Part shown: piece after piece, positions 1 to 8,763 of the stretch | Layout: each line of letters starts with the position of its first letter | How positions within the stretch are numbered: position 1 is the stretch's first letter | Assembly (NCBI GenBank): GCA_902765855.1 | Contig: CACXBF010000002.1 | Span: 152,225 to 216,224 of the forward strand | Direction of reading: 5' to 3' | DNA from: an uncultured Ruminococcus sp. | GTDB taxonomy: Bacteria > Bacillota > Clostridia > Oscillospirales > Acutalibacteraceae | Length of the DNA stretch: 64,000 nt | The notes under the pieces: generated by a model | The model's input: the letters and a program-made list of their open reading frames with translations, nothing else | Told to the model about the DNA's origin: nothing | Database searches by the model: none | Made by a program: the position numbers and the translations under genes

Positions 1-460
1 AGCTTTCCTTTGGGATTCGACCAAAGTTTACATTGATAAATTTACAGGCGAAAAGCTTTTCCATATCAAGATTACTTCCTATAAAGTGGTTAAGCTCCTC
101 TTGGTTTTTTCTGCATTCATCAAGCTCGGCGTTAATTTTAAGCGTTTCGGTAGTAAATCTATCGAGCTTAGAAGAAACAAACTTGACATATTTTTTGATA
201 CCACTGTCGCTGACAGTGAATTTCTTTGTCTTGTGAAATTCGAGTGTCAGTCCGGCTGACTGAACCGAAGAGGTAAGCTCAGCCAATGGGTCTTGATAAG
301 GATTTCTCTCGTTTATCGGAACGAACTTTCCGGTATTCTCGTAGAAATTCATAGCGTCATCGGGGTGAAAGATTCCAGATTCTCCGCAATATCGCATAAC
401 CTTATCAAGCTCTGATGAAAGACCAATAATGCCGACCGCTTTCATAGGTCTTACGGACAC
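1..460 (-). CDS. ntpI: V-type ATP synthase subunit I, N-terminal part (truncated by window edge)
   Basis: Membrane stator subunit that would link the V1 motor to the ion-conducting V0 ring. Only the first ~153 codons are in the window and the frame is open to base 1. The start is a GTG at 460 (product begins MSVRPMKAVGIIGLSSELD), because the upstream in-register ATG reads straight into a stop. A GAGGTGA ribosome site lies 4 nt before it. The visible part fits the cytoplasmic N-terminal domain of subunit I, which carries coiled-coil segments. The call rests mainly on position directly after the subunit C gene (14 nt gap) and on this N-terminal pattern. Confidence 0.75.
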   Translation of the reverse strand, partial: MSVRPMKAVGIIGLSSELDKVMRYCGESGIFHPDDAMNFYENTGKFVPINERNPYQDPLAELTSSVQSAGLTLEFHKTKKFTVSDSGIKKYVKFVSSKLDRFTTETLKINAELDECRKNQEELNHFIGSNLDMEKLFACKFINVNFGRIPKES

Positions 461-474
461 ATAATCACCTCATT

Positions 475-1512
475 TCATCTCACGAGAAGTCTTGATTTTT
501 CTTCTTCGGAAAATCCGTATCGAGTGCCCTCAATGAGATTTATAATATTAGATAGTTCAATTTCCGAAAGCATAACATAAGAAAGCATAACTACCGAAGC
601 GTTTACAGAGAGTCTGATGTTTTTCTTGCAGTATATAGAATTAAGAGCAGTTATCATCTGGCTTTGAGTATTATATTCGGCTTTGTTGAGGGACTTTCCT
701 ATATAGGTAGCCTTCAGATTGTTCATAAGCTCATTAGAGCTTTCACATTCGAGCAAGGAGTTGATTTGAGCCTTGCTTAACCTTCCATAGGGAAGAAGCA
801 TACTTCTTGTATAGTCCTCAGAGGTATGATAGCTCATTTTCAGACGAGAAATTCTTACGAAATTTCTGAAATCAATAAAAGCATTGAGAAGAGCAAGAAG
901 TTCCTTTTTCTCTTTACCTCTTGTATTTTTGTTGATAGATTCAAACAAAGAATTGAAGTTGTAGGTATAAAGAGCGGTTTCAATTTTCGGAACATCAAGC
1001 TGTTCGTCACCCTGTGGAATGAAAGGCCTTATAATCTTAGCATACTTAGTATTGCCGAGAACATCACAAAGCTCACTAAGATTTGTTACCTCAGAGAAGG
1101 CTTTAAGATTGAGATTTGTGTGTTTCTCAAAGAAAACAGGCATTTCGTAGGCATATTCAGAAGCTCTTCCGATATTAAGAAGAGATATACATCTCATAAT
1201 TTGCTCAATTTCTGTACGATTTATGAAGAAAACCGAAAGAAATTTTTCTGAGTTCATATCAAATTTTGCGAGAGAAACCTTTTCATAGAAAATTTTCTTT
1301 CTGAGTAAGGTTTCAAGCTGGCCTCTATGAACATCATTTTCATTAAGACCTGAAAGAATTTCTGAATATACCGTTTCGTTTTTAAGATAGGTTGCAACCT
1401 CAGGAACGGTTTTGCAGGCGAGCAAATCCTCGTAATCCTTGTCTGTCAGTCTGCGTCCATACATAGTCCTTGCTTTAGCGAGGATAGCATTGGAAGACAT
1501 AGACGATAGCAT
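475..1512 (-). CDS. ntpC: V-type ATP synthase subunit C
   Basis: 345-residue protein of the AC39/subunit C family, which forms the central-stalk socket between the rotor shaft and the membrane ring of V/A-type ATPases. It is mostly helical with no membrane segment, and its length matches the bacterial family (~330-350). N-terminal residues ~10-30 (AKARTMYGRRLTDKDYEDLL) match the usual family opening. It starts 4 nt after the coiled-coil subunit gene and is followed after 14 nt by subunit I, so the three are co-transcribed. The catalytic subunits (A, B, D) lie outside the window. Confidence 0.85.
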   Translation of the reverse strand: MLSSMSSNAILAKARTMYGRRLTDKDYEDLLACKTVPEVATYLKNETVYSEILSGLNENDVHRGQLETLLRKKIFYEKVSLAKFDMNSEKFLSVFFINRTEIEQIMRCISLLNIGRASEYAYEMPVFFEKHTNLNLKAFSEVTNLSELCDVLGNTKYAKIIRPFIPQGDEQLDVPKIETALYTYNFNSLFESINKNTRGKEKKELLALLNAFIDFRNFVRISRLKMSYHTSEDYTRSMLLPYGRLSKAQINSLLECESSNELMNNLKATYIGKSLNKAEYNTQSQMITALNSIYCKKNIRLSVNASVVMLSYVMLSEIELSNIINLIEGTRYGFSEEEKSRLLVR

Positions 1513-1516
1513 AAAA

Positions 1517-1828
1517 TCACCCCGATATTACTCTCTTGAAGATTTCGTCAACCCAGCCGTCACAATTTGAGCCGTAGAGGTCATCAAGTTTTTTTTCGAT
1601 TTTGGCGTGAGCCTCACGAGTTTGAGCGAGTTCCTTTTCGGCAGCATCTCGTTCCGACTGTGCGTTGATTTGTACACGCTTTCTTGCTCGTTCAAGATAG
1701 TCTTTGATGATAGTTTGCTTAGCAACAGCAATCTCCTGTTCATAGTCGATTTTGCTTTTAAGAGCCTCGTCATTAAGTTCACGAGCCTTTTCGTCCATCT
1801 CGACTATTTTTGAAATCATATCTTGCAC
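1517..1828 (-). CDS. V-type ATPase peripheral stalk subunit (G/H-like coiled coil)
   Basis: 103-residue, highly charged, almost entirely alpha-helical protein with long Glu/Lys/Ala-rich heptads, typical of the subunit G/H (AhaH-like) peripheral-stalk partner of subunit E. The start is GTG at 1828, with AGGAGGT about 9 nt upstream; the internal ATG nine bases later has a worse spacing. It is the first gene of the operon, downstream of a promoter and a structured leader. The family is identified by length, composition and position, because coiled-coil sequence is poorly diagnostic. Confidence 0.7.
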   Translation of the reverse strand: MQDMISKIVEMDEKARELNDEALKSKIDYEQEIAVAKQTIIKDYLERARKRVQINAQSERDAAEKELAQTREAHAKIEKKLDDLYGSNCDGWVDEIFKRVISG

Positions 1829-1855
1829 CAGTTATACACCTCCTATAAATAAACA

Positions 1856-1914
1856 GGTGTGGAGAAACGAAATCTTTCTTAAGAAATATAAGTAAGATTA
1901 AGTCCCACCACACC
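1856..1914 (-). other. Leader hairpin upstream of V-ATPase operon
   Basis: GGTGTGG (1856-1862) and CCACACC (1908-1914) are exact complements enclosing ~45 nt, inside the transcribed leader of the V-ATPase genes and just before their ribosome site. It could be a structured 5' UTR regulating the operon. It does not match any switch class I can recognise. Confidence 0.35.
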
Positions 1915-1931
1915 CCCTTGTGTACCACATA

Positions 1932-1960
1932 ATAATATCACAGTTGGCGTTTAATATCAA
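1932..1960 (-). promoter_or_regulatory. Sigma-A promoter for V-ATPase operon
   Basis: On the minus strand TTGATA (1960-1955), a 17-nt spacer and TATTAT (1937-1932). It lies ~100 nt upstream of the first V-ATPase start codon. Confidence 0.55.
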
Positions 1961-2059
1961 GTCAAAAATTTCAAATTTAGACACGAAACTTCCCTTGTAT
2001 AATCAATTTGTTCAAATATATATTTTGTAATAAACTTGTTTAAAATATTGTTGATTTTT

Positions 2060-2526
2060 GCCATCGGCGGCGGAGTGCCTCCACTGTCAAGACGCGGTGC
2101 GTGACCGCACAGGACGAGACGCGGAATCGCTCGGCATTGCCTCGCTCGTAGTGAGTTAGAGAAGATTATGCACGCGGAAGACTAAACTACCGTTTAGTTA
2201 ATAAATTTCCCAAAGACAATTAAAGTTTAGGTCAATCCTTTTTAAAGGCTTGCGGATTCCAAAGGCAGAGCCTTTGGTGGGTTTTAAGGGCAACGCCCTT
2301 AACATTCTTTGCTCTCTAAGTGCGGACTTTGTCCGCACTTAAGGACTAATGTTGCTAACAAAAGAAAAAGCGGCGGATAAAATCCGCCGCTCAAAGAGCA
2401 ATGAATGTTGGGCTTCGCCCAAAGGTATTTCGCTCTCTGCGGAGAGCGACCAAAGGCTCTGCCTTTGGAATCTGCGAGCCTTTGAAAAGGCTCGAGCGAA
2501 ACTTTTAAGTTTCTTAGAGAAGTCTA
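2060..2526. repeat. Mosaic palindromic intergenic repeat, block 1
   Basis: Intergenic block made of short hairpins: CGGAG/CTCCG-like and GGC-ATT-GCC units near 2070-2145, CCAAAGGC-AGA-GCCTTTGG (~2257), TTAAGGGC-AAC-GCCCTTAA (~2283), TGCGGAC-TTT-GTCCGCA (~2321-2337), GCGGCGGAT-AAA-ATCCGCCGC (2370-2390), a second CCAAAGGC unit (~2450), and GAGCCTTT-GAAAAGGCTC (~2476). The same modules in similar order recur in eight other intergenic blocks. The 62-codon open frame across 2349-2537 is a by-product of these palindromes, not a gene. Confidence 0.9.
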
Positions 2527-3885
2527 TTAGTTTTTGAGGCTCTGGAGAGGAGCCGGAATTCTACCGCCTCTTGCAATGAGTTTTGCAGGAGATTTTGTAT
2601 TAACTTCCATAACAGGTCCGCCGCCGAGAAGTCCACCAAAGTTGAGTTCGTCACCGACTTTTTTGCCAATAGCAGGAATAAGACGAACAGCAGTGGTCTT
2701 TGTATTAACCATACCGATAGCAGCCTCGTCTGCAATAATTCCGGAAATAACATCGGCTGTTGTGTCGCCAGGAATAGCAATCATATCAAGTCCGACAGAG
2801 CAAACAGAAGTCATAGCCTCAAGCTTAACAATAGAAAGAGCCTTACTTCTTGCTGCTTCAATCATACCGGCGTCCTCAGTAACAGGAATAAATGCACCAG
2901 AAAGACCACCAACATGAGATGAAGCCATAGCTCCGCCTTTTTTAACAGCGTCATTGAGGAGAGCAAGGCAAGCAGTTGTGCCGTGAGCACCGCACTGCTC
3001 AAGACCCATTTCCTCAAGGATATAAGCAACAGAGTCACCAACAGCAGGTGTTGGTGCGAGTGAAAGGTCGAGTATACCAAAAGGAACGCAAAGTCTTTTT
3101 GCAGCTTCTTGAGCAACAAGCTGACCTGCACGAGTAATCTTAAATGCAGTACGCTTAACAATATCAGCAACCTCAGTGATATTGCAATCTCCAGCCTTAC
3201 TAAGAGCAGCTCTTACAACGCCAGGGCCGGAAACGCCAACATTGATAACGCAGTCAGGCTCACCTGTGCCATGAAAAGCACCTGCCATAAATGGGTTATC
3301 CTCAGGAGCATTACAGAAAACAACAAGTTTTGCTGCACCTATGCAATCTCTGTCCTTAGTTTCCTCAGCAGTAGCCTTGATGATGCGTCCCATCTTAGCA
3401 ACAGCGTCCATATTGATACCTGTCTTTGTGCTACCGACATTAACAGAAGAACAGACATTATCAGTAACAGAAAGAGCCTCAGGAATACTCTCAATAAGGG
3501 CATAGTCGCCAGGAGCAAAACCCTTATGTACGAGAGAAGAATATCCGCCAACGAAGTTTACGCCGACAGTTTTAGATGCTCTGTCGAGAGTTTTAGCAAA
3601 TTTAACAGGATTTTTTGTAGGGCAAGCAGCCGCAATAAGTGCGATAGGAGTAACAGCTATTCTCTTATGAATAATCGGAATACCATAATCCTTGCTTATG
3701 TCTTCACCTGTTTTAACAAGGTCTTTTGCGTATCTGCAAATCTTATCATAGATTTTATCGCAAGCTTTGTCGATATCAGAGTCGATACAATCGAGTAAGG
3801 AGATACCCATAGTAATTGTACGAACATCGAGATTTTCGTTATCAATCATACTGATGGTTTCAAGTATATCATGTGAATTTATCAT
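2527..3885 (-). CDS. PFL family protein, UPF0210 (DUF711)
   Basis: 452-residue soluble protein with the family's strongly conserved opening ([16 protein letters not shown] near residues 18-33) and glycine-rich central stretches. The family resembles the pyruvate formate-lyase fold in name only: I see no glycyl-radical motif, and its reaction is not established. Length is normal for the family. It follows the ACT-domain gene by 42 nt in the same direction, a pairing conserved in Firmicutes such as streptococci, which suggests the ACT protein regulates it. The ribosome site before the ATG is weak, but the start agrees with the family N-terminus. Confidence 0.88.
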   Translation of the reverse strand: MINSHDILETISMIDNENLDVRTITMGISLLDCIDSDIDKACDKIYDKICRYAKDLVKTGEDISKDYGIPIIHKRIAVTPIALIAAACPTKNPVKFAKTLDRASKTVGVNFVGGYSSLVHKGFAPGDYALIESIPEALSVTDNVCSSVNVGSTKTGINMDAVAKMGRIIKATAEETKDRDCIGAAKLVVFCNAPEDNPFMAGAFHGTGEPDCVINVGVSGPGVVRAALSKAGDCNITEVADIVKRTAFKITRAGQLVAQEAAKRLCVPFGILDLSLAPTPAVGDSVAYILEEMGLEQCGAHGTTACLALLNDAVKKGGAMASSHVGGLSGAFIPVTEDAGMIEAARSKALSIVKLEAMTSVCSVGLDMIAIPGDTTADVISGIIADEAAIGMVNTKTTAVRLIPAIGKKVGDELNFGGLLGGGPVMEVNTKSPAKLIARGGRIPAPLQSLKN

Positions 3886-3927
3886 TTTTAGAAAATCAAT
3901 CCCTTCAAATTATTCAGGTGTTAAATA

Positions 3928-4197
3928 TCAGACATGGTACATTGTGTTGAAAATATCCTCGTGCATAACATGAACCTTAAGTCCGAGGTCATCGCCGAGA
4001 GCAACAAGGTTATCTGAGAGTTCAGAATAAGGGATTTTAATATCTCCGATTTCAACAAACATAATCATAGCGAACATTTCTTGAAGAACGCTCTGAGTTA
4101 CCTCAATTATATTTGCACCAGCATCAGCACATACATTAGAAACCTTTGCAAGGATTCCGACATTATCCTTTCCGAGAACCGTAATAACAGCACGCAT
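3928..4197 (-). CDS. ACT domain protein (UPF0237)
   Basis: 89-residue single ACT domain (MRAVITVLGKDNVGILAKVS at the N-terminus, then the expected beta-alpha-beta-beta-alpha-beta pattern). ACT domains bind small ligands, usually amino acids, and act as regulatory dimers. It is first in a two-gene operon with the UPF0210 gene. A good ribosome site (AGGAGGAAT) precedes the ATG. Its ligand is unknown. Confidence 0.9.
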   Translation of the reverse strand: MRAVITVLGKDNVGILAKVSNVCADAGANIIEVTQSVLQEMFAMIMFVEIGDIKIPYSELSDNLVALGDDLGLKVHVMHEDIFNTMYHV

Positions 4198-4232
4198 TTT
4201 GTTATTCCTCCTAATTTATAAGTTTATATTAA

Positions 4233-4261
4233 ATTATCCAACATATTCCCCAACTTGTCAA
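4233..4261 (-). promoter_or_regulatory. Promoter for ACT/UPF0210 operon
   Basis: Minus strand TTGACA (4261-4256), 17-nt spacer, GATAAT (4238-4233), ~36 nt before the start codon. It lies in a ~280-nt divergent region. Confidence 0.65.
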
Positions 4262-4421
4262 GTCTTTTGATGATTAAATATAATTTTCTCGAGAAAGCAC
4301 AATATATAGAAAATACAATAGAAATATGTAAAATAAGTAAACAGTCGCAAACTTAATAATTTCCATCAATTCGATTATAGATATTTTTGTTAATATATCC
4401 GTATAAATTATTTTTTTAGTG

Positions 4422-4430
4422 TGTTATAAT
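4422..4430 (+). promoter_or_regulatory. Extended -10 promoter for PHP gene
   Basis: TGTTATAAT has the TG-N-TATAAT form of an extended -10 box. No good -35 is visible. It lies ~48 nt before the PHP-domain start codon. Confidence 0.5.
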
Positions 4431-4477
4431 CTATAATGGCAGATTAAGAACTGAAACATTGAAAGGGTATATGAAAT

Positions 4478-5290
4478 ATGAATAAGCGTTTTTTCTCAGA
4501 TAGCCATACCCACAGCAAACATTCTTTTGATGGAAACGACCCTGTTATAATGCTCTGTGAACAGGCAATAAAGCTTGGACTTTATAGCATTTCTATAACC
4601 GACCACTGCGAATGTAACGAATATTTTTCTAATAATGTAAGGAAAAGTATAGAGGCCTCTGTTATGGCTTCGGGCAAAGCAAGGGCAGGCTATGGCTCTA
4701 AAATCAAGGTATATACGGGTATAGAGCTTGGTCAGCCAACACAAAATAAGCTTGCCGCCGATGATGTACTTTCCTTGTGTGATTATGACTTTGTTATTGG
4801 CTCTCTGCATAATCTCAAAAATGAACAGGACTTCTATTTTCTTGAATATAATGATGATAATGTTAATGACCTGCTCGAGAGATATTTCACACAGCTTTAT
4901 GAACTTGCAGTAGATAACCGCTTTGATACGCTTGCACATATGACATACCCTTTGAGATATATAATTGGCAATGTTACCAAAGAAATTAAATACGATACAT
5001 ATAAAGAAATGATAGATGAGGTTTTGAAAGTTCTTGTCAGAAATAAGAAAGCCTTAGAGATAAATACATCTGGTTTAAGACAAAGAATAGGAATGACACT
5101 TCCGGGAGAAAATATAGTTTCACGCTTCAGAGAGCTTGGCGGAAAATATATTACAATCGGTTCAGATGCACATAGATGGGGAGATGTCGGCTCAGGCTTA
5201 GAGGAAGGATATAGACTTGCCCAAAGGTGCGGTTTCTCTTATGTAACAGTATTTGAAAAGCGTCAACCAGTTCTATTACCAATAGATTAG
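4478..5290 (+). CDS. PHP-domain phosphoesterase, histidinol-phosphatase (HisJ-like) family
   Basis: 270 residues, the usual HisJ size. Metal-binding PHP motifs are in order: DSHTHSKHS (~8-16), TDHCE (~41-45), E near 83 within TGIELG, GSLH (~107-110), HMTYP (~154-158) and GSDAHRWGDVG (~228-238). These would coordinate a trinuclear metal centre that hydrolyses a phosphomonoester, in HisJ the step from histidinol phosphate to histidinol. No other histidine gene is nearby, so a different phosphoester substrate is possible. Monocistronic; ends directly against a repeat block. Confidence 0.85.
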   Translation: MNKRFFSDSHTHSKHSFDGNDPVIMLCEQAIKLGLYSISITDHCECNEYFSNNVRKSIEASVMASGKARAGYGSKIKVYTGIELGQPTQNKLAADDVLSLCDYDFVIGSLHNLKNEQDFYFLEYNDDNVNDLLERYFTQLYELAVDNRFDTLAHMTYPLRYIIGNVTKEIKYDTYKEMIDEVLKVLVRNKKALEINTSGLRQRIGMTLPGENIVSRFRELGGKYITIGSDAHRWGDVGSGLEEGYRLAQRCGFSYVTVFEKRQPVLLPID

Positions 5291-5785
5291 TGGCGGAGTG
5301 CCTCCGCTGTCAAGACGCGGAATCGCTCGGCCTTGCCTCGCTCGTGGTGGATTAGGGAAGATAGTTGACGCGGTCGAGGAAATTCACAGTGAACTACCGA
5401 TAGGTTGAAAAAATCCTCAAAGGTACTTCAAAGTTTCGCTTGAGCCTTTAGTAATTCATTGGCAATTACTTTATACGCGACAATAAACCACTCTTGCAGA
5501 TGTCGAGGTTTTGCTTGCAAAACCGATTACGCGTTTTGGGTGCGGCGGCTCGCCGCTTAAGGGCAACGCCCTTAACATTCTTTGCCCCTAAAGGGCGGAC
5601 TTTGTCTGCCCTCATTGACTAATGTTGCTAACCAAAAGAAAAAGCGGCGGATTTTATCCGCCGCTCAAAGAGCAATGAATGTTGGGCTTCGCCCAAAAGT
5701 GTTTCGCTCTCTGCGGAGAGCGACAAGGGCTTTGCCCTTGACCTACAAGCTTTTGAAAAAGCTTGAGCAAAACTTTTAATTGTCT
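5291..5785. repeat. Mosaic palindromic intergenic repeat, block 2
   Basis: Begins at the stop codon of the PHP gene and runs to the ribosome site of dnaD. Visible hairpins include GGC-CTT-GCC (~5330), TTAAGGGC-AAC-GCCCTTAA (~5560), AGGGCGGAC-TTT-GTCTGCCCT (5592-5612), GCGGCGGAT-TTT-ATCCGCCGC (5644-5664), GGGCTTCGCCC (~5687), CAAGGGC-TTT-GCCCTTG (~5725) and CAAGCTTTTGAAAAAGCTTG (~5747). Compared with block 1, several stems have changed on both arms together. An open frame across 5582-5779 is not considered a gene. Confidence 0.9.
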
Positions 5786-5800
5786 TATGGGAGGCAAATA

Positions 5801-6859
5801 ATGAATTATAAAATGAATCTTGGTGCATGGAATAGCATTTTCGCTGTTCCATGCAGTGTTGTCGATGAACATATAAAACTTGCGGGAGCGGCTCAACTAA
5901 AGGTTTTGTTGTGGTTTTTGCGTCACGCAGGAGAAAATTTCTCCGATGAAGATATGGCGGCTGCACTCTCAATGAGTCCAGCCGATGCCCGTGACAGTAT
6001 GCAATACTGGATAGCAACAGGCATTATAACCATAGATAAAGAAAGTGGTTCAATAACTCCTTCTGTAAATGAAACTTCTGCACCATTTGGCTTTAAGCTT
6101 ACAGAAAAGCCTACTTTTACCGCTAAAATAGAGCCTAAGGTTAAAACTTTAAAAGCAGAACTAAAGCCTGTCGAACAGCCGATTGAAAAAAAGCAAAGCG
6201 AGCCTAAGAAACCACTTTCAAGACCACAAAAGCCGGATTCCGCACACCTTGCAGAAAGAATGATTGCTGACCCATCAATCGCATTTCTTATGCAAGAGGC
6301 AGATAATATTCTTGGCAGAATGACAAGTAATGCTGATAAATGTACCTTGCTTATGCTGAACGAATATTACGGACTTCCAGTTGAAGTTATAATAATGCTT
6401 TTGCAGTATCTTCAGGATATGGGCAAAACCAATATGAAATACATAGAAAAGGTTGCCGAAAGTTGGGGAGATAGCGAAATAACAACCGTTGACAGAGCCG
6501 AAAAGGAAATTATGCGTATGACCAATAGCAGAACTGCCTTTAGGCTGATAGTTCAGACGCTTGGTCTTGAGGAACATTCCCCGACAGATAAGGAACTCAA
6601 ACAAGCTGAGAGATGGGTAAACGAATGGCACTTCACAGCAGATATGATTCGTGAAGCATACGAAAGATGCGTTGATGCTAAGGGTAAGTATATTCCTAAT
6701 TATGTCGAATCCATACTTGACCGCTGGCATAAGGCTCAGATTACAACCTTAGAGCAGGCTAAGGCAGAAAAAAAGCCCAAAAGAGCCAAATTCTCAAGCG
6801 AATCAGAGGCGACATACGATTTGGACGCATATGAAAATTCAAGCATTTTTGACGAATAA
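5801..6859 (+). CDS. DnaD-domain primosome protein
   Basis: 352 residues. An N-terminal winged-helix-like region (~1-95) precedes a charged Lys/Glu/Pro linker (~100-145) and a C-terminal DnaD/DnaB_2 region ending in the signature YVESILDRW (~302-310). The family remodels origin DNA with DnaA and helps recruit the helicase loader. ATG at 5801 has GGGAGG 7 nt upstream; an earlier in-frame TTG lies inside the ribosome site and is rejected. The next gene, 13 nt downstream, encodes a DnaI-like loader, so this pair probably replaces the Bacillus DnaB/DnaD-DnaI set. Confidence 0.85.
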   Translation: MNYKMNLGAWNSIFAVPCSVVDEHIKLAGAAQLKVLLWFLRHAGENFSDEDMAAALSMSPADARDSMQYWIATGIITIDKESGSITPSVNETSAPFGFKLTEKPTFTAKIEPKVKTLKAELKPVEQPIEKKQSEPKKPLSRPQKPDSAHLAERMIADPSIAFLMQEADNILGRMTSNADKCTLLMLNEYYGLPVEVIIMLLQYLQDMGKTNMKYIEKVAESWGDSEITTVDRAEKEIMRMTNSRTAFRLIVQTLGLEEHSPTDKELKQAERWVNEWHFTADMIREAYERCVDAKGKYIPNYVESILDRWHKAQITTLEQAKAEKKPKRAKFSSESEATYDLDAYENSSIFDE

Positions 6860-6872
6860 GGTGATATAAACA

Positions 6873-7880
6873 ATGGGATATTCCAAAGATATATATGATG
6901 ACGCTTTGGAGGAACTGAAAGCGAGAAGAAATAAAGCAGAATATGATGCAATGGTAAAGCATTCAGAGCTTGTCAAAAAATTGCCGAGGGTACAGGAGAT
7001 AGAAGAAAGCCTTGCAAAAACAAGTACAATGGCGGCTCGTGCGGTATTTGCCGACAGAATAAGCGTAAGAGAAATGCTCGAAAAGCTCAAGACACAAAAT
7101 CTTGCCTTGCAAATGGAGCTTAAAACAATTTTAGAAAAAAATGGTTATCCGTCAGATTACCTCGACATACATTATAGTTGCAAAGAATGTAGCGATAAGG
7201 GATATATTGACGGAAAAATGTGTTTATGCTTAAAAAAGCTTTTGCGTGAAAAGGCATATGATAAGCTAAATAGCGTTTCTCCACTTTCACTTTCGGATTT
7301 CAAGACATTTTCGCTCGATTATTACAGTCGAGAGCCTATTCGTGAGGGTGAAAAAATGATTTCTCCATATGCAAGAATGGAGAAAATTCTTAATTTCTGC
7401 GAAAGCTATGCGGTAAACTTCACACCAAAATCAAGAAGTATTTTGTTTCAGGGCGGTTCGGGACTTGGAAAAACTCACCTTTCGCTTGCAATAGCAAAGG
7501 AAGTCATCGGCAACGGCTACGGTGTGGTCTATTCCTCTGCGCCTGATATTCTCTCAAGGCTTGAGAGCGAGAGATTCAACGATGATAAAACCACTGACGC
7601 AACAGAAAATCTTCTTAAAGAATGTGACCTTTTAATTATAGATGACCTCGGAACAGAATTTCTTACACAGTTTACATTGTCAAAAATTTATAATATAATA
7701 AATACAAGAATGCTGCTGAAAAAGCCAATAATAATAAGTACAAACCTTACGCTTAAAGAACTTGAAAAATCATATCATCAGAGATTGGTTTCAAGAATAA
7801 TAGGAGAGATGCTCAGGCTTAAATTTATTGGCAGGGATATTCGTCAGATGCAGTATAATGATACAATTAAGAAAGGGTGA
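6873..7880 (+). CDS. DnaI/DnaC-like replicative helicase loader (AAA+ ATPase)
   Basis: 335 residues. An N-terminal helical region precedes a Cys cluster (CKEC near 103-106, CLC near 117-119) that resembles the zinc-binding N-domain of DnaI. The AAA+ core has Walker A GGSGLGKTH (~192-200) and Walker B LLIIDDLGTE (~252-261), with sensor residues in STNLT (~291-295) and an arginine-rich R-L-V-S-R-I (~307-312). DnaI-type proteins load the ring helicase at origins and stalled forks. It sits directly after the DnaD-domain gene and its stop overlaps the region before degV. Confidence 0.88.
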   Translation: MGYSKDIYDDALEELKARRNKAEYDAMVKHSELVKKLPRVQEIEESLAKTSTMAARAVFADRISVREMLEKLKTQNLALQMELKTILEKNGYPSDYLDIHYSCKECSDKGYIDGKMCLCLKKLLREKAYDKLNSVSPLSLSDFKTFSLDYYSREPIREGEKMISPYARMEKILNFCESYAVNFTPKSRSILFQGGSGLGKTHLSLAIAKEVIGNGYGVVYSSAPDILSRLESERFNDDKTTDATENLLKECDLLIIDDLGTEFLTQFTLSKIYNIINTRMLLKKPIIISTNLTLKELEKSYHQRLVSRIIGEMLRLKFIGRDIRQMQYNDTIKKG

Positions 7881-7885
7881 TTTCT

Positions 7886-8740
7886 TTGGAAAGAAAGGTA
7901 TTGATAACGGCAGACAGCACTTGCGATTTGCCGGCAGAGATTAAAAAGAAATATAATATTTCAATATATCCGCTTCATATTATTCTTGGCAGAACAAGCT
8001 ACGATGATGGTGTGAATATAACACCTGATGAGATTTATAAGCACTTTAAGGCTTCAGGAACACTTCCAAAAACTTCGGCTGTCAATGTTCAGGAATACAT
8101 CGATGGATTTTCACCACTTGTAGAGCAAGGCTATGAGATAGTGCACATAAACTTGGGTTCAGCACTTTCTGCTTCATATAAGAATTGCTGCATTGCCGCA
8201 GAACAGCTTGGTAATGTTTATCCGGTCGATTCCTGCAATCTTTCAGGTGCGTCAGGACTTCTCGTTCTTGAAGCCGCTGAAATGGCTGAAAAGGGAATGT
8301 CCGGCAAGGAAATTGCAGAAAATGTTCGTGCATTAACTCCGAAAACTTATGGAAGTTTTGTTGTTGATAGGCTTGATTATCTTCGTGCAGGCGGAAGATG
8401 TTCAACTATTGCAATGCTTGGTGCAAATCTCCTCAGCCTAAAGCCAAGTATCATTGTAAATAATAAGGACGGTTCTATGACTGTTGGCAAAAAGTATAGA
8501 GGTAAACTCGAAAAGGTTTTGCCGCAATATATTGATGATAAGCTCTCAGAATTTGATGATATCAACCCGAAAAGAGCTTTTATAACACATTCAGGTATAT
8601 CTGATGAGCGTTTAAAGCTTGTTTATGACTATCTCAAGAGTAAGAATGTATTTAATGAAATTATTATTTCGAGAGCGGGCTGTACTATTTCATCGCATTG
8701 TGGTCCGAATACATTAGGAATTTTATTTATGACAAAGTGA
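7886..8740 (+). CDS. DegV family fatty-acid-binding protein
   Basis: Typical DegV protein (284 residues) with the opening VLITADSTCDLP, the TSAVNVQEY motif (~60-68) that lines the lipid-carboxylate site, and a C-terminal region ending SSHCGPNTLGILF. DegV/FakB proteins bind an acyl chain and present it to the kinase FakA; no FakA gene is in the window. TTG at 7886 is preferred because AAAGGGTGA ends 5 nt before it. The alternative GTG at 7877 lies inside that ribosome site. Probably co-transcribed with the primosome pair. Confidence 0.88.
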   Translation: MERKVLITADSTCDLPAEIKKKYNISIYPLHIILGRTSYDDGVNITPDEIYKHFKASGTLPKTSAVNVQEYIDGFSPLVEQGYEIVHINLGSALSASYKNCCIAAEQLGNVYPVDSCNLSGASGLLVLEAAEMAEKGMSGKEIAENVRALTPKTYGSFVVDRLDYLRAGGRCSTIAMLGANLLSLKPSIIVNNKDGSMTVGKKYRGKLEKVLPQYIDDKLSEFDDINPKRAFITHSGISDERLKLVYDYLKSKNVFNEIIISRAGCTISSHCGPNTLGILFMTK

Positions 8741-8763
8741 TTTAAAACACCAAAGGAGATTCT

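Noticed and set aside
826-1251. 141-codon plus-strand frame inside V-ATPase subunit C
   Set aside because: It is antisense to a well-supported gene and resembles no protein family.
2349-2537. 62-codon open frame in repeat block 1
   Set aside because: It is translated palindrome modules; similar frames arise in other blocks (5582-5779, 53046-53267) with no shared start or ribosome site logic.
3109-3798. 229-codon plus-strand frame opposite the UPF0210 gene
   Set aside because: Ser/Asn/Ile-rich antisense shadow of a conserved gene; no ribosome site.
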